Part shown: in pieces, positions 41,248 to 49,836 of the stretch
Numbering within the stretch: the stretch's first letter is position 1
Layout of the letters: each line of letters begins with the position of its first letter
NCBI RefSeq assembly: GCF_965203655.1
Contig: NZ_CBDBDD010000008.1
Coordinates: forward strand, 62,001 to 126,000
DNA: 64,000 nt
Reading direction: 5' to 3'
Source of the DNA: Poriferisodalis sp965203655
Lineage (GTDB): Bacteria; Actinomycetota; Acidimicrobiia; Acidimicrobiales; Poriferisodalaceae
Made by a program: the position numbers and the translations under genes
The notes under the pieces: generated by a model
The model's database searches: none
Seen by the model: the letters and a program-made list of their open reading frames with translations, nothing else
Told to the model about the DNA's origin: nothing

Positions 41248-42705
41248 ATGACGATGACCGAAGAGAGAACTGCGGGAGACGCCGCCGAGCACGCCGATGG
41301 CCGCGTAGTGGCCATTGCCGGGCCGGTCGTCGACGCGGAGTTCCCGCCCGGCGAGATTCCCGAGATCAATACCGCCGTGGAGATGCACGTTGAGCTGGAG
41401 GGCCAGCCGGTCACGATCACCGGCGAGGTCGCCCAGCAGATCGGCGACAACCGCGTCCGCATTGTGTCGATGAAGGCCACCGACGGGTTGACACGCGGCA
41501 TGGCGGTCATCAACACCGGCCAGGGCATCACCGTGCCGGTGGGCGACGGAGTGCTCGGGCACATCTTCAACGTGCTCGGCCAACCGCTCGACGGCGCCGA
41601 CGTCACCGAGGACATCGCCGACCGCTGGGAGATCCACCGCCCCGCACCCGCGTTCGACACCCTGGAGCCCAAGGCCACCATGTTCGAGTCGGGCATCAAG
41701 GTCATCGACCTGCTCGAGCCCTACGTGGAGGGCGGCAAGATCGGCCTGTTCGGCGGTGCCGGCGTGGGCAAGACGGTGCTCATCACCGAGATGATCAACC
41801 GCGTCGCCTCCCAGCACGGCGGCGTGTCGGTGTTCGCCGGGGTGGGGGAGCGCACCCGTGAAGGCACCGACCTCTACCTCGAGATGGAGGAATCCGGCGT
41901 GCTCGAGAAGACGGCGCTGGTCTTCGGGCAGATGGACGAGCCGCCGGGCGTCCGGCTGCGCGTGGCGCTGTCGGCGCTGACGATGGCCGAGTACTTCCGC
42001 GACGTGCAGGGCCAGGAGGTGCTGCTGTTCGTCGACAACATCTTCCGCTTCGTGCAAGCGGGCTCAGAGGTGTCCACCCTGCTGGGCCGCATGCCCTCTG
42101 CGGTGGGCTACCAGCCCAACCTCGCCGACGAGATGGGCGAGCTGCAGGAACGCATCACCTCGACGTCGGGCCACTCGATCACGTCACTGCAGGCCGTGTA
42201 CGTGCCCGCCGACGACTACACCGACCCGGCGCCGTTCACGACCTTCACGCACCTCGACGCGACCACCGAGCTGAGCCGGCAGATCGCCTCGCTGGGCATC
42301 TACCCGGCCGTGGACCCGCTGGCGTCCACCTCCACCATCCTCAGCCCCGAGGTGGTGGGCGATCGGCACTACAACGTGGCGCGGCGCACCCAGGAGATCC
42401 TGCAGCGCTACAAGGAACTGCAGGACATCATCGCCATCCTGGGCCTCGACGAGTTGTCCGAGGAAGACCGCATCACCGTCGACCGGGCCCGCAAGATCCA
42501 GCGCTTCCTGAGCCAGCCGTTCTTCGTGGCCGAAGTCTTCACGGGCCTGCCGGGCATCTTCGTGCCGGTCTCGGAGACCATCGAGTCGTTCGAGATGCTG
42601 TGCAACGGCGATCTCGACGACCTGCCCGAGCAGGCGTTCCTCAATGTCGGCAACGCCGAGTCGGCGATGGCCAAGGCCCGCGACCTGGCGCAGGCCGGGG
42701 CCTGA
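41248..42705 (+). CDS. atpD: ATP synthase F1 subunit beta
   Basis: The 485-residue catalytic subunit has the P-loop GGAGVGKT (about residue 170), catalytic Glu in GVGERTREGTDLY, LLFVDNIFRFVQAGSEVS and the PAVDPLASTS signature. ATG 41248 is chosen because AAGGAG at 41234-41239 is eight bases upstream; GTG 41239 overlaps that site and cannot use it. Confidence 0.97.
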   Translation: MTMTEERTAGDAAEHADGRVVAIAGPVVDAEFPPGEIPEINTAVEMHVELEGQPVTITGEVAQQIGDNRVRIVSMKATDGLTRGMAVINTGQGITVPVGDGVLGHIFNVLGQPLDGADVTEDIADRWEIHRPAPAFDTLEPKATMFESGIKVIDLLEPYVEGGKIGLFGGAGVGKTVLITEMINRVASQHGGVSVFAGVGERTREGTDLYLEMEESGVLEKTALVFGQMDEPPGVRLRVALSALTMAEYFRDVQGQEVLLFVDNIFRFVQAGSEVSTLLGRMPSAVGYQPNLADEMGELQERITSTSGHSITSLQAVYVPADDYTDPAPFTTFTHLDATTELSRQIASLGIYPAVDPLASTSTILSPEVVGDRHYNVARRTQEILQRYKELQDIIAILGLDELSEEDRITVDRARKIQRFLSQPFFVAEVFTGLPGIFVPVSETIESFEMLCNGDLDDLPEQAFLNVGNAESAMAKARDLAQAGA

Positions 42706-42727
42706 GGGCCGGCACCCCAAGAGACGG

Positions 42728-42754
42728 ATGCAGGTCGAGCCCGATGCAGGTTGA
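42728..42754 (+). CDS. Eight-codon decoy/minicistron formed by 16-base duplication at atpC start
   Basis: GATGCAGGTCGAGCCC at 42727-42742 is followed by GATGCAGGTTGAACTT, a tandem near-copy that contains the true atpC start. The first copy starts a frame MQVEPDAG that ends in TGA at 42752-42754, just inside atpC. Whether ribosomes use it is unknown. Confidence 0.3.
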   Translation: MQVEPDAG

Positions 42755-43127
42755 ACTTGTCTCGCCCGAGGCGGTGCTGTTCAGCGGCGAGTGCAGCCAG
42801 GTAGTGACGCGCACGGTCGACGGCGACATCGCTTTCCTGGACCACCACGCCGCCTTCATCGGCGCGCTCGATATCGGGCAGACCCAGCTCTGGGCATCCG
42901 ACGGCATCGTGACGCTGGCGCTCAACCGCGGCTTCGTGGAAGTCAGCAACAACGTGGTGACGATTCTCAGCGACGCTGCGTACGCGGCCGACGAGATCGA
43001 CGTCGCTGCTGCGCAGGCTGACCTCGAAGCAGCCCAGGCGGCAGTCGCGGCCGACGCCGACGATGACGAGGCCAAGGCCGCACTGGCCTGGGCCGAGACA
43101 CGCATCGCAGTTGCCAGCGCCGTCTGA
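42744..43127 (+). CDS. atpC: ATP synthase F1 subunit epsilon
   Basis: The 127-residue subunit begins MQVELVSPEAVLFSGECSQV, the standard epsilon beta-sandwich start, continues through GDIAFLDHHAAFIGAL, and ends with an Ala/Asp-rich helical hairpin. ATG 42744 gives the family N-terminus; a longer frame that begins inside atpD is not homologous upstream. Last gene of the atp operon. Confidence 0.94.
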   Translation: MQVELVSPEAVLFSGECSQVVTRTVDGDIAFLDHHAAFIGALDIGQTQLWASDGIVTLALNRGFVEVSNNVVTILSDAAYAADEIDVAAAQADLEAAQAAVAADADDDEAKAALAWAETRIAVASAV

Positions 43128-43266
43128 GCGCCGTCGCCGTATCTTCCCCAGCCGACAGGCGTCGCCGCTGATCGCGGCTTGGCCGTGCGCCCCGGAGAAT
43201 GTCGTGGCGACGGCGTAGTGCCTGCAAACATGTGAGCGTCCTGTCGCAGCCCGGAAAGGACTTCTC

Positions 43267-44538
43267 ATGATCGAGCCCTCTGGCCAGTTCATCCTCAACA
43301 CCTTCATGTTCTTGGTGTGGGGTGCGCTGATCATGTGGATGGCCGCCGGCTTCACCATGCTCGAGGCCGGCGCCGTCCGCACCAAGAACGCGTCGATGAT
43401 CTGCCTGAAGAACATCGGCATCTACTCGATCGCCGGTCTCGCGTTCTATTTCCTCGGCTACAACCTCATGTACGTCGACGTCGGCGACCTCTGGGGTTCG
43501 TTCACGTTCCTGTACGGGCCGAGCGGCGACGAGCTGGCCTTGCTGGACGGCGCCGCCGCTGCCGAGGAGGCAGTTGCCGCCAACGGCTACTCGGTCATGT
43601 CGGACTGGTTCTTCCAGATGGTGTTCGTGGCGACCGCGGCATCGGTGGTCTCGGGGGCAATCGCCGAGCGCATCAAGATGTGGTCGTTCTTCGCGTTCAC
43701 GCTGATCCTGACTGCCATCATCTACCCGATCGTGGGGGCGTGGACCTGGGGCGGCGGCTGGCTGTCCCAGCAGGGCTTCCAAGACTTCGCAGGCTCGACG
43801 ATCGTGCACAGCACCGGCGGCTGGGCAGCCCTGGCCGGAGTGCTGGTGGTGGGCCCGAGGCTCGGCAAGTTCCGCAAGGACGGCTCGGTGAGACCGACGC
43901 CGCCGTCGAACGTGCTGATCGTGACGCTGGGCGTCTTCATCCTGTGGCTCGGCTGGTTCGGTTTCAATGGCGGATCGCAGCTAGCGCTGGGCAGCGTGTT
44001 CGACGCAGTCGCCATGAGCAACGTGCTGGTCAACACCAATCTGGCCGCAGCGGCCGGAGTGGTTGCAGCTTTGGCGGTCTCGCGCAGCTTGCTCGGCCGC
44101 ATCGACCTGTTCGCGGGGCTCAACGGCGCTCTCGGCGGATTGGTGTCGATCACTGCGGGGCCAGACATCACCGAGCACTGGTGGGCGATCATCATCGGTG
44201 CCATCGGCGGCGTGATCTGCACGGCCGCCATCAAGGGTCTCGAGCTGATCAAGGTGGACGACGTGGTCGGCGCCATCCCGGCCCACCTCGTCTGCGGCAT
44301 CTGGGGCACGCTGGCAACCGCGATTGCTGCCGGTGCCCAGTTGCACATTCAGCTGCTCGGCATCGTCTCCGTCGGCGCCTTCGTGTTCATCGCATCGTTC
44401 ATCGTCTGGAAGATTCTGGACCTCGTGATGGGTCTGCGAGTCTCCAAGACGGTAGAGCAGCTTGGGCAGGATTCGGGCGAACTCGGCATCGAGGCCTACC
44501 CGGAGTTCGTGCTGATGCCCGAGGACTTCGACGAATAG
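43267..44538 (+). CDS. amt: Ammonium transporter
   Basis: This 423-residue Amt/Rh channel takes up ammonium at low concentration. Eleven predicted helices, with FTMLEAGAVRTKNA early in the protein, the central DFAGSTIVHSTGGWAALAG block containing a pore His (about residue 179) and FGFNGGSQLALG. AAAGGA six to eight bases before ATG 43267 is the ribosome-binding site. No glnK/PII gene is adjacent, unlike many amt loci. Confidence 0.95.
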   Translation: MIEPSGQFILNTFMFLVWGALIMWMAAGFTMLEAGAVRTKNASMICLKNIGIYSIAGLAFYFLGYNLMYVDVGDLWGSFTFLYGPSGDELALLDGAAAAEEAVAANGYSVMSDWFFQMVFVATAASVVSGAIAERIKMWSFFAFTLILTAIIYPIVGAWTWGGGWLSQQGFQDFAGSTIVHSTGGWAALAGVLVVGPRLGKFRKDGSVRPTPPSNVLIVTLGVFILWLGWFGFNGGSQLALGSVFDAVAMSNVLVNTNLAAAAGVVAALAVSRSLLGRIDLFAGLNGALGGLVSITAGPDITEHWWAIIIGAIGGVICTAAIKGLELIKVDDVVGAIPAHLVCGIWGTLATAIAAGAQLHIQLLGIVSVGAFVFIASFIVWKILDLVMGLRVSKTVEQLGQDSGELGIEAYPEFVLMPEDFDE

Positions 44539-44552
44539 CCGCGCCCGCTAGA

Positions 44553-44990
44553 TCAGCCTCGGAGGTGGCGCAGCTCGGTGGGGCTGTCGACGGCTCGGTA
44601 GTAGCAGCCAGGGCGGGAGTTGCCGTTTGCGTCGCGGGTGTGGCACGCGCCGCCGCCGTCGCGCCGCACCCGGTACAGCAGCGAGTTCTGCTCGCAGTTC
44701 ACACGCACCTCGACAAGCGAGAGCGTGTCGCCTGAGGTGGCGCCCTTGTGCCAGATCTCGTTGCGCGACGTGGAATAGAGCACGGCGCTGCGTCGCTCGA
44801 ACGTGAGCCGCAGTGCTTCCTCGTTGGCATAGCCGATGAACAGCACGTCGCCGCTGTCAGCATCCTGCAGCACGACCGGTACGACCTGGTGGCCGTCGCG
44901 GCCGATCTGGGCCACTTTGCCGAAGTCGATGCGGGCGGTCGTGCCTTCTTCGAGTTCGTTGTGCGCGGGGGCGTTCTGGCTATCGGGCAT
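44553..44990 (-). CDS. hisI: Phosphoribosyl-AMP cyclohydrolase
   Basis: The 145-residue histidine-biosynthesis enzyme opens the adenine ring of phosphoribosyl-AMP. It shows VVLQDADSGDVLFIGYANEEAL (family start, in two parts VVLQDADSGD and GYANEEAL), TSRNEIWHKGATSGD and the zinc-binding Cys in VNCEQNSLL and ACHTRDANG...PGCYY. It lies three bases downstream of glpX and is probably co-transcribed with it. No HisE domain is fused. Confidence 0.94.
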   Translation of the reverse strand: MPDSQNAPAHNELEEGTTARIDFGKVAQIGRDGHQVVPVVLQDADSGDVLFIGYANEEALRLTFERRSAVLYSTSRNEIWHKGATSGDTLSLVEVRVNCEQNSLLYRVRRDGGGACHTRDANGNSRPGCYYRAVDSPTELRHLRG

Positions 44991-44993
44991 GGC

Positions 44994-46031
44994 TCAGGTG
45001 AAGTCCACCGCGGCGTAGGCGCTGAGCTTGTCGATGTCGTGCGTGGCCTTGATGTGGCGTACGGTGCCGCTGCGGGAGCGCATCACGAGCGAGTCGGTGG
45101 TGGCACGATGCGCCGTGAACTTCACGCCCTGCAGCAGTTCGCCGTCGGTGATGCCGGTCGCGGCAAAGAAGACGTCGTCGGATTGGACGAGATCATCGAT
45201 GTGCAGCACCTGATCGAGGTCGTAGCCGGCAGCGACCGCGGTCTGGCGCTCATGGTCGTTGCGGGGCCACAGCCGGCCCTGCAGCTCGCCTCCGAGGCAC
45301 TTCAGCGCCGCTGCCGAGATGATGCCTTCGGGCGTGCCGCCGATGCCGAACAGCACGTCTGTCGAGTCGCTCGCGGCCGCGGAGATGGCGCCGGCCACAT
45401 CGCCGTCGGGAATGAGCCGAATGCGAGCGCCGGTCTCGCGGATCTCCCCGATCAGCTCGGAGTGGCGGTCGCGGTCGAGCACCACGGCGGTGAGGTCGCG
45501 CAAGCCCTGCCCGGTGGCCTCCGCGATGGCTCGCAGGTTCTCTGCGGGCGACCGGTTCAAGTCCACCACGCCCTTGGCGTCGGGACCGACGGCGATTTTC
45601 TCCATGTAGACGCATGGGCCGGGATCCAGCATGGTGCCGCGCGGCGAGACAGCGATCACCGCTATGGCGTTGCCCCTGCCCAGCGACGTCAGCGTGGTGC
45701 CGTCGATCGGGTCCACCGCGACATCGGTCAGGGCCCCGGTACCGTCGCCGATCAGCTCACCGTTGAACAGCATCGGCGCTTCGTCCTTCTCGCCTTCGCC
45801 GATCACGACGATGCCGTCCATGGGCACCGTGGAGAGCACGACCCGCATGGCGTCCACCGCAGCGCCGTCAGCGCCGTCTTTGTCGCCGCGTCCCATCCAG
45901 CGTGAGGCAGCCATGGCCGCAGCCTCGGTGGTGCGCACCAACTCGAGCGCCAGGTTGCGGTCGGGAGCTTGCCGGGAGAGATCCGGATGGTCGCGGCCGC
46001 GATCGCCGAAGGACCTGCTTTTGCCATTCAT
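44994..46031 (-). CDS. glpX: Class II fructose-1,6-bisphosphatase
   Basis: The 345-residue Li-sensitive, metal-dependent enzyme of gluconeogenesis shows NLALELVRTTEAAAMAASRW, the metal sites GEGEKDEAPML and DPIDGTTL, and FGIGGTPEGIISAAALKCLGG (in parts FGIGGTPEG and ISAAALKCLGG). ATG 46031 is chosen because TAGGGT lies eight bases upstream; the longer frame is antisense to lhgO. Divergent from lhgO. Confidence 0.95.
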   Translation of the reverse strand: MNGKSRSFGDRGRDHPDLSRQAPDRNLALELVRTTEAAAMAASRWMGRGDKDGADGAAVDAMRVVLSTVPMDGIVVIGEGEKDEAPMLFNGELIGDGTGALTDVAVDPIDGTTLTSLGRGNAIAVIAVSPRGTMLDPGPCVYMEKIAVGPDAKGVVDLNRSPAENLRAIAEATGQGLRDLTAVVLDRDRHSELIGEIRETGARIRLIPDGDVAGAISAAASDSTDVLFGIGGTPEGIISAAALKCLGGELQGRLWPRNDHERQTAVAAGYDLDQVLHIDDLVQSDDVFFAATGITDGELLQGVKFTAHRATTDSLVMRSRSGTVRHIKATHDIDKLSAYAAVDFT

Positions 46032-46039
46032 CGCCGCCG

Positions 46040-46045
46040 ACCCTA
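46040..46045 (-). promoter_or_regulatory. Leaderless -10 box for glpX-hisI
   Basis: TAGGGT on the minus strand lies eight bases before ATG 46031. Confidence 0.5.
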
Positions 46046-46088
46046 GAGGATGCGCGGAGAGACAAGCCTTCTGATTAAGCCTCGGCGG

Positions 46089-46094
46089 TAGCTT
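46089..46094 (+). promoter_or_regulatory. Leaderless -10 box for lhgO
   Basis: TAGCTT lies seven bases before GTG 46102, back to back with the glpX promoter. Confidence 0.5.
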
Positions 46095-46101
46095 CGCCCC
46101 G

Positions 46102-47313
46102 GTGACCAGCGCTTCGACTTCGTCGGCTCGCGCCGACCTCGCCGTCGTCGGGGCGGGCATCATCGGCTTGGCCACAGCGCACAGGTATCTGGCAGACCAT
46201 CCGGGAAGCCGGGTAGTGATCTGTGAGGCCGAGGAGCGGCCGGCGCTGCACCAGACCGGACGCAACTCCGGCGTGCTGCACTCGGGCGTGTACTACCGGC
46301 CGGGGTCGGCCAAGGCCTCGCTGGCGGTCGCCGGGCGCAGCTCCATGGTCGAGTTCTGCAGGGAACGGGGCATCGCGCACGAGGTGTGCGGCAAGGTCAT
46401 CGTGGCGGTGGACAGGTCCGAACAGGAGCGGCTGGCAGCGCTCGCCGAGCGTGCAGCGAGCAACGGCGTCGCCGCAAAGCTGATTGACGCCCGTCGCCTC
46501 GCCGAGCTCGAGCCCTATTGCTCTGGCGTGAAGGCGCTGCACATCCCCAGCACCGGGATCGCGGACTACGGGGCCGTGTGCAGCGTCCTCATTGCCGAGA
46601 TCGAAGCCGCAGGCGGCGAACTGCGGACCTCGACGAGGGTGGTCGAGATCAGCGAAACCGCCAATGGCGTGCATGTCGCCACTACGACGGGCGATCTGGA
46701 AGCGGCGTGGCTCGTGAACTGCGCTGGCCTGCGATGTGACCAAGTGGCAGAACTGGCGGACGCGGCGGATGGTTACCGGATCGTCCCGTTCCGCGGCGAG
46801 TACTACGAGCTGGTGCCGGAGCGCTCGCACCTCGTGAACAACCTGATCTACCCGGTGCCCGATCCCAGCTTCCCGTTCCTCGGAGTACACCTGACTCGGA
46901 TGATCGACGGCACGATCCACGCCGGCCCCAACGCGGTGCTCGCACTGGCCCGAGAGGGCTACCGCTGGGGCGACATCAGCAGGGCACAGCTGCGCGAGCA
47001 CGTCACCAATCGCGGCCTGTGGCGACTCGCCCGTCGCTACTGGCGCACCGGAGCGGGGGAGGTGTGGCGCTCGCTGAACAAGGCAGCGTTCACCCGGGCG
47101 CTGCAGCGGCTGGTGCCCGACATCGAAGTCGACGATCTCGTGCCCTCGCCCGCCGGCGTGCGTGCCCAGGCCATGGATCCCGCAGGCGAACTCGAGGACG
47201 ATTTTGCGGTCACAGTCGCCAGCCGCAGCACCCATGTGCTGAACGCCCCGAGTCCGGCAGCCACCTCGAGCCTGGAGATCGCCAAGATGATCGTCGATCA
47301 GATCGACGGCTGA
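46102..47313 (+). CDS. lhgO: L-2-hydroxyglutarate oxidase
   Basis: This 403-residue FAD enzyme of the DAO family oxidises L-2-hydroxyglutarate to 2-oxoglutarate and feeds electrons to the membrane. It shows the FAD-binding AVVGAGIIGLATAH (about residue 15), RNSGVLHSGVYYRPGSAKA, NCAGLRCDQVA and the C-terminal PSPAATSSLEIAKMI. GTG 46102 with a leaderless promoter. Confidence 0.93.
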   Translation: MTSASTSSARADLAVVGAGIIGLATAHRYLADHPGSRVVICEAEERPALHQTGRNSGVLHSGVYYRPGSAKASLAVAGRSSMVEFCRERGIAHEVCGKVIVAVDRSEQERLAALAERAASNGVAAKLIDARRLAELEPYCSGVKALHIPSTGIADYGAVCSVLIAEIEAAGGELRTSTRVVEISETANGVHVATTTGDLEAAWLVNCAGLRCDQVAELADAADGYRIVPFRGEYYELVPERSHLVNNLIYPVPDPSFPFLGVHLTRMIDGTIHAGPNAVLALAREGYRWGDISRAQLREHVTNRGLWRLARRYWRTGAGEVWRSLNKAAFTRALQRLVPDIEVDDLVPSPAGVRAQAMDPAGELEDDFAVTVASRSTHVLNAPSPAATSSLEIAKMIVDQIDG

Positions 47314-47376
47314 GATTCGCCGCCGCGTTGACGACGCCCGGTGCCGGATGCGGGCATCAGGTCGCCGACTCAGCCC

Positions 47377-49050
47377 TCACACGCAGTGCAGCGAGACCGC
47401 ATTGGTATCGCGTTTCCGCCAGACGGTGCTGTCACCCGTCAGCCGGCCTGTCTCGACGGCCGCCATGTGGGTGACCAGCAGCGGCACCAGCGTGTCGAAC
47501 TCGGCGAATCTCTCGGCGGCTTGCTCGGTTTCGCAGACCATCAGCAAGGGCACGTGACGTCCCACGGCCGCACACTTGCGGTACGTCCTCATCTTCTCGA
47601 TGACCTCAGAAGGGCTGGTGGCGCTGCGCTCGTACTCGAGGCAGTGGGTGCCGGCGCCGAGAGGTCCGTCGGCAACCAGCACCACGAGGTCGGGCCTGAT
47701 CTGGGTGACGCCGGGCACGTTGATCTCCCCCCTCCAGCCCACGAATGCTGCCGCGCCTTCGGCGGCGAACTGCAGTACCAGTTGGTTGACACCATCGTCG
47801 TGGTGGCGCTGTCTGTGCCGGAAGGCGGGCAGCAGGTATGCGCCGTGTCGCCGGATGAGCGCAGACGCCAGCAGTCGACTGACATTGGCAGCTCGCCGCA
47901 GACCCTGCTCGGTGAGATAGCAGCGGCCATCGAAACGATCGATGAGTCCGACCTCGACGAGCCTGGCGAGTGCGTCGTTGACGCTCCGCTGCGAGGCGCT
48001 CAACATGCGGCTGAGCTCGCGTCCTCGCATGGCCGGGAATTGGGCGACAGCCATGAATGTTGCGTAGGTGAGGGAATCGGTGATGGCCACGGTGTCGGCG
48101 TTGATGCGCCGCCAGCGCCTCAGTTGCTCTGCCCGCCCCGCTGCCACCGGCGTGACCGGATCATCGACCCGATCACGGGAGGGGCGCAGTTCGACCGGAT
48201 CGCCCCAGAGTCCGTCGGGGGTGCAGATCAGCGGCCGGGCGCCGCGAGCGAACTCGCGCTGCGCCAGGTGGGCCGCCCACGAGTCCGCAGCCAGCATCAC
48301 CTGCGCGGAGGGCGTGGCTTCGTATTCGGGGTCACCGTAGAAGACACGATCGACAGCTCGCTCGTGCGCATCGTGCTCGCTCGCGTAGGCGTCAAGGCCC
48401 CAGAAGCGATGGGCTCGCTTGCGGCGCAACGCCCTCTCGGTGGCGTGCAGGCCGACGTAGGTGAACGTGACCCAGTAGTGCTCGCCGTAGTGCGCGACGG
48501 CATGAAACCAGCCGCCGTAGCGCAGCAGGCGAAAGTCGGTCATGCCGATATCGAGACGGTCGGCAGTGTCGCTGTCGGGTACGCGCAGCCAGCCTGAATG
48601 CAGCAAGCCCGGGGCGAGCCGGTAGAGCGGCTCCAGCGCAGCCAGTCGCCGCACGCCGGTACGCACGCCTCGCGCGGTGGCTGTCCACGGCAGGTGCTCA
48701 CGAGGTTCCGACGTCGGCGCGTTGACTGGCAGGCGGTCTGAGAAGGGCGTCATCGGTGGATCGCAGTCCCTCGTAGTGTGCACGCCATCGTGGGCGTAGA
48801 GAGCTTGAGCGGCTTGGTTCGTGACGAACCAGCGCTGCTGGCGGGCTTCGGTCATCCCCACGCTCATGCACTCGATCCAGCCTGTCTGGCGCAGCGAGCC
48901 CAGCCGGGCCCGCACCCGGCGCTCGTCGTCAGCGAGGATCGGTGCCAAGTTCGGGACACTCACCAAGGGCATGCGTCCGATGATTCGGACCAAGCGCTGA
49001 TCGGCGGCACTGAGCAGGCTCGCCGACGCTCGATCGGTTTCGGCTGGCAC
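47377..49050 (-). CDS. Replication-relaxation-like protein: winged helices plus nuclease-like domain
   Basis: The 557-residue protein has an N-terminal winged-helix region (about 15-90, ADQRLVRIIGRMPLVSV), an alpha/beta middle region, a second winged-helix region (about 335-400, LSRMLSASQRSVNDALARLV) and a C-terminal domain with RPDLVVLV and HCLEYERS, placed like the D...ExE of restriction-endonuclease-like folds. This layout resembles replication-relaxation family proteins, common on actinobacterial plasmids and integrative elements. None of the other genes nearby looks mobile. Role here unknown; DNA binding is the best-supported guess. Confidence 0.55.
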   Translation of the reverse strand: MPAETDRASASLLSAADQRLVRIIGRMPLVSVPNLAPILADDERRVRARLGSLRQTGWIECMSVGMTEARQQRWFVTNQAAQALYAHDGVHTTRDCDPPMTPFSDRLPVNAPTSEPREHLPWTATARGVRTGVRRLAALEPLYRLAPGLLHSGWLRVPDSDTADRLDIGMTDFRLLRYGGWFHAVAHYGEHYWVTFTYVGLHATERALRRKRAHRFWGLDAYASEHDAHERAVDRVFYGDPEYEATPSAQVMLAADSWAAHLAQREFARGARPLICTPDGLWGDPVELRPSRDRVDDPVTPVAAGRAEQLRRWRRINADTVAITDSLTYATFMAVAQFPAMRGRELSRMLSASQRSVNDALARLVEVGLIDRFDGRCYLTEQGLRRAANVSRLLASALIRRHGAYLLPAFRHRQRHHDDGVNQLVLQFAAEGAAAFVGWRGEINVPGVTQIRPDLVVLVADGPLGAGTHCLEYERSATSPSEVIEKMRTYRKCAAVGRHVPLLMVCETEQAAERFAEFDTLVPLLVTHMAAVETGRLTGDSTVWRKRDTNAVSLHCV

Positions 49051-49212
49051 CCCGAGGAGTGAGCCGTCGCCTGCCGCGGCTCAAGCCCGAAACCGGCAAT
49101 ACCACGCTTTCCGGCCGGATATGCAAAGCGATCTTGAGCAGTCCCGGCTGCGTCAGTGCGGCAGGCGCCCGCGAGCCGCTGCCCGTTCGGCTCACGAGAT
49201 CGAGCCGGTGGC

Positions 49213-49836
49213 TCAGCCTCCGAGCGTGTCGAGCCAGCAGTTGAGGTGTTCGACGATGGCCTGGCGGGCCGCGATCGTGTTGGGATCGTGCCGGGCACCG
49301 TCAATGAAGCGGAGTGTGACCGGGCCCGTGATGGCTCGGGTGTGCTCGCTCAGCTCCTCAGGAGTGGCAAACGGGTCGCGCGTGCCCGAGACGAACAGGC
49401 ACGGTACGCCGATCAGGGAGAAGTGCTCGGTGCGGAGGCGCTCGGGCCGTTCGGGCGGGTGCAGCGGGTAGCTGAGCAGCACGAGCCCTGCGGCGCGGGC
49501 GCCGTCGGCCACTGCCATCGAGCAGACACGGCCGCCGAACGACCGGCCGCCGATCACCAGACCGCCCGGCGACACGCCCAGATCGGCCGCAATCTGGGGC
49601 AGGTCGCCCAGCAGTTCGGCAACGACGCTGGGCGCGTGCGGCGGCGCGCGCCGCCCGGCTCTCCGGTATGCGAAGTCGTGACGGCGCACCGGCAGGCGGC
49701 CCGACAGCGCGTCATCGATCTCGACGAGCGTGCGATGATCCGCGCCGCCACCGGCACCTGGCGTCAGCAGGAGTGCTTCGGCAGCGCGCATCGCAGACCC
49801 ATCATGTCCCGGCCCGGTCTCACCGGAATCGTTCAC
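49213..49836 (-). CDS. Alpha/beta hydrolase (KANL3/Tex30-like)
   Basis: The 207-residue predicted hydrolase has LLLTPGAGGGADHRTL (oxyanion region), the nucleophile elbow GGRSFGGRV with Ser at about residue 99, LFVSGTRDPFA with the acid and DGARHDP with the catalytic His, so the triad is complete. GTG 49836 overlaps the MFS stop by four bases; ATG 49791 is an internal alternative. Substrate unknown; coupling to the transporter upstream suggests a shared process. Confidence 0.82.
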   Translation of the reverse strand: MNDSGETGPGHDGSAMRAAEALLLTPGAGGGADHRTLVEIDDALSGRLPVRRHDFAYRRAGRRAPPHAPSVVAELLGDLPQIAADLGVSPGGLVIGGRSFGGRVCSMAVADGARAAGLVLLSYPLHPPERPERLRTEHFSLIGVPCLFVSGTRDPFATPEELSEHTRAITGPVTLRFIDGARHDPNTIAARQAIVEHLNCWLDTLGG

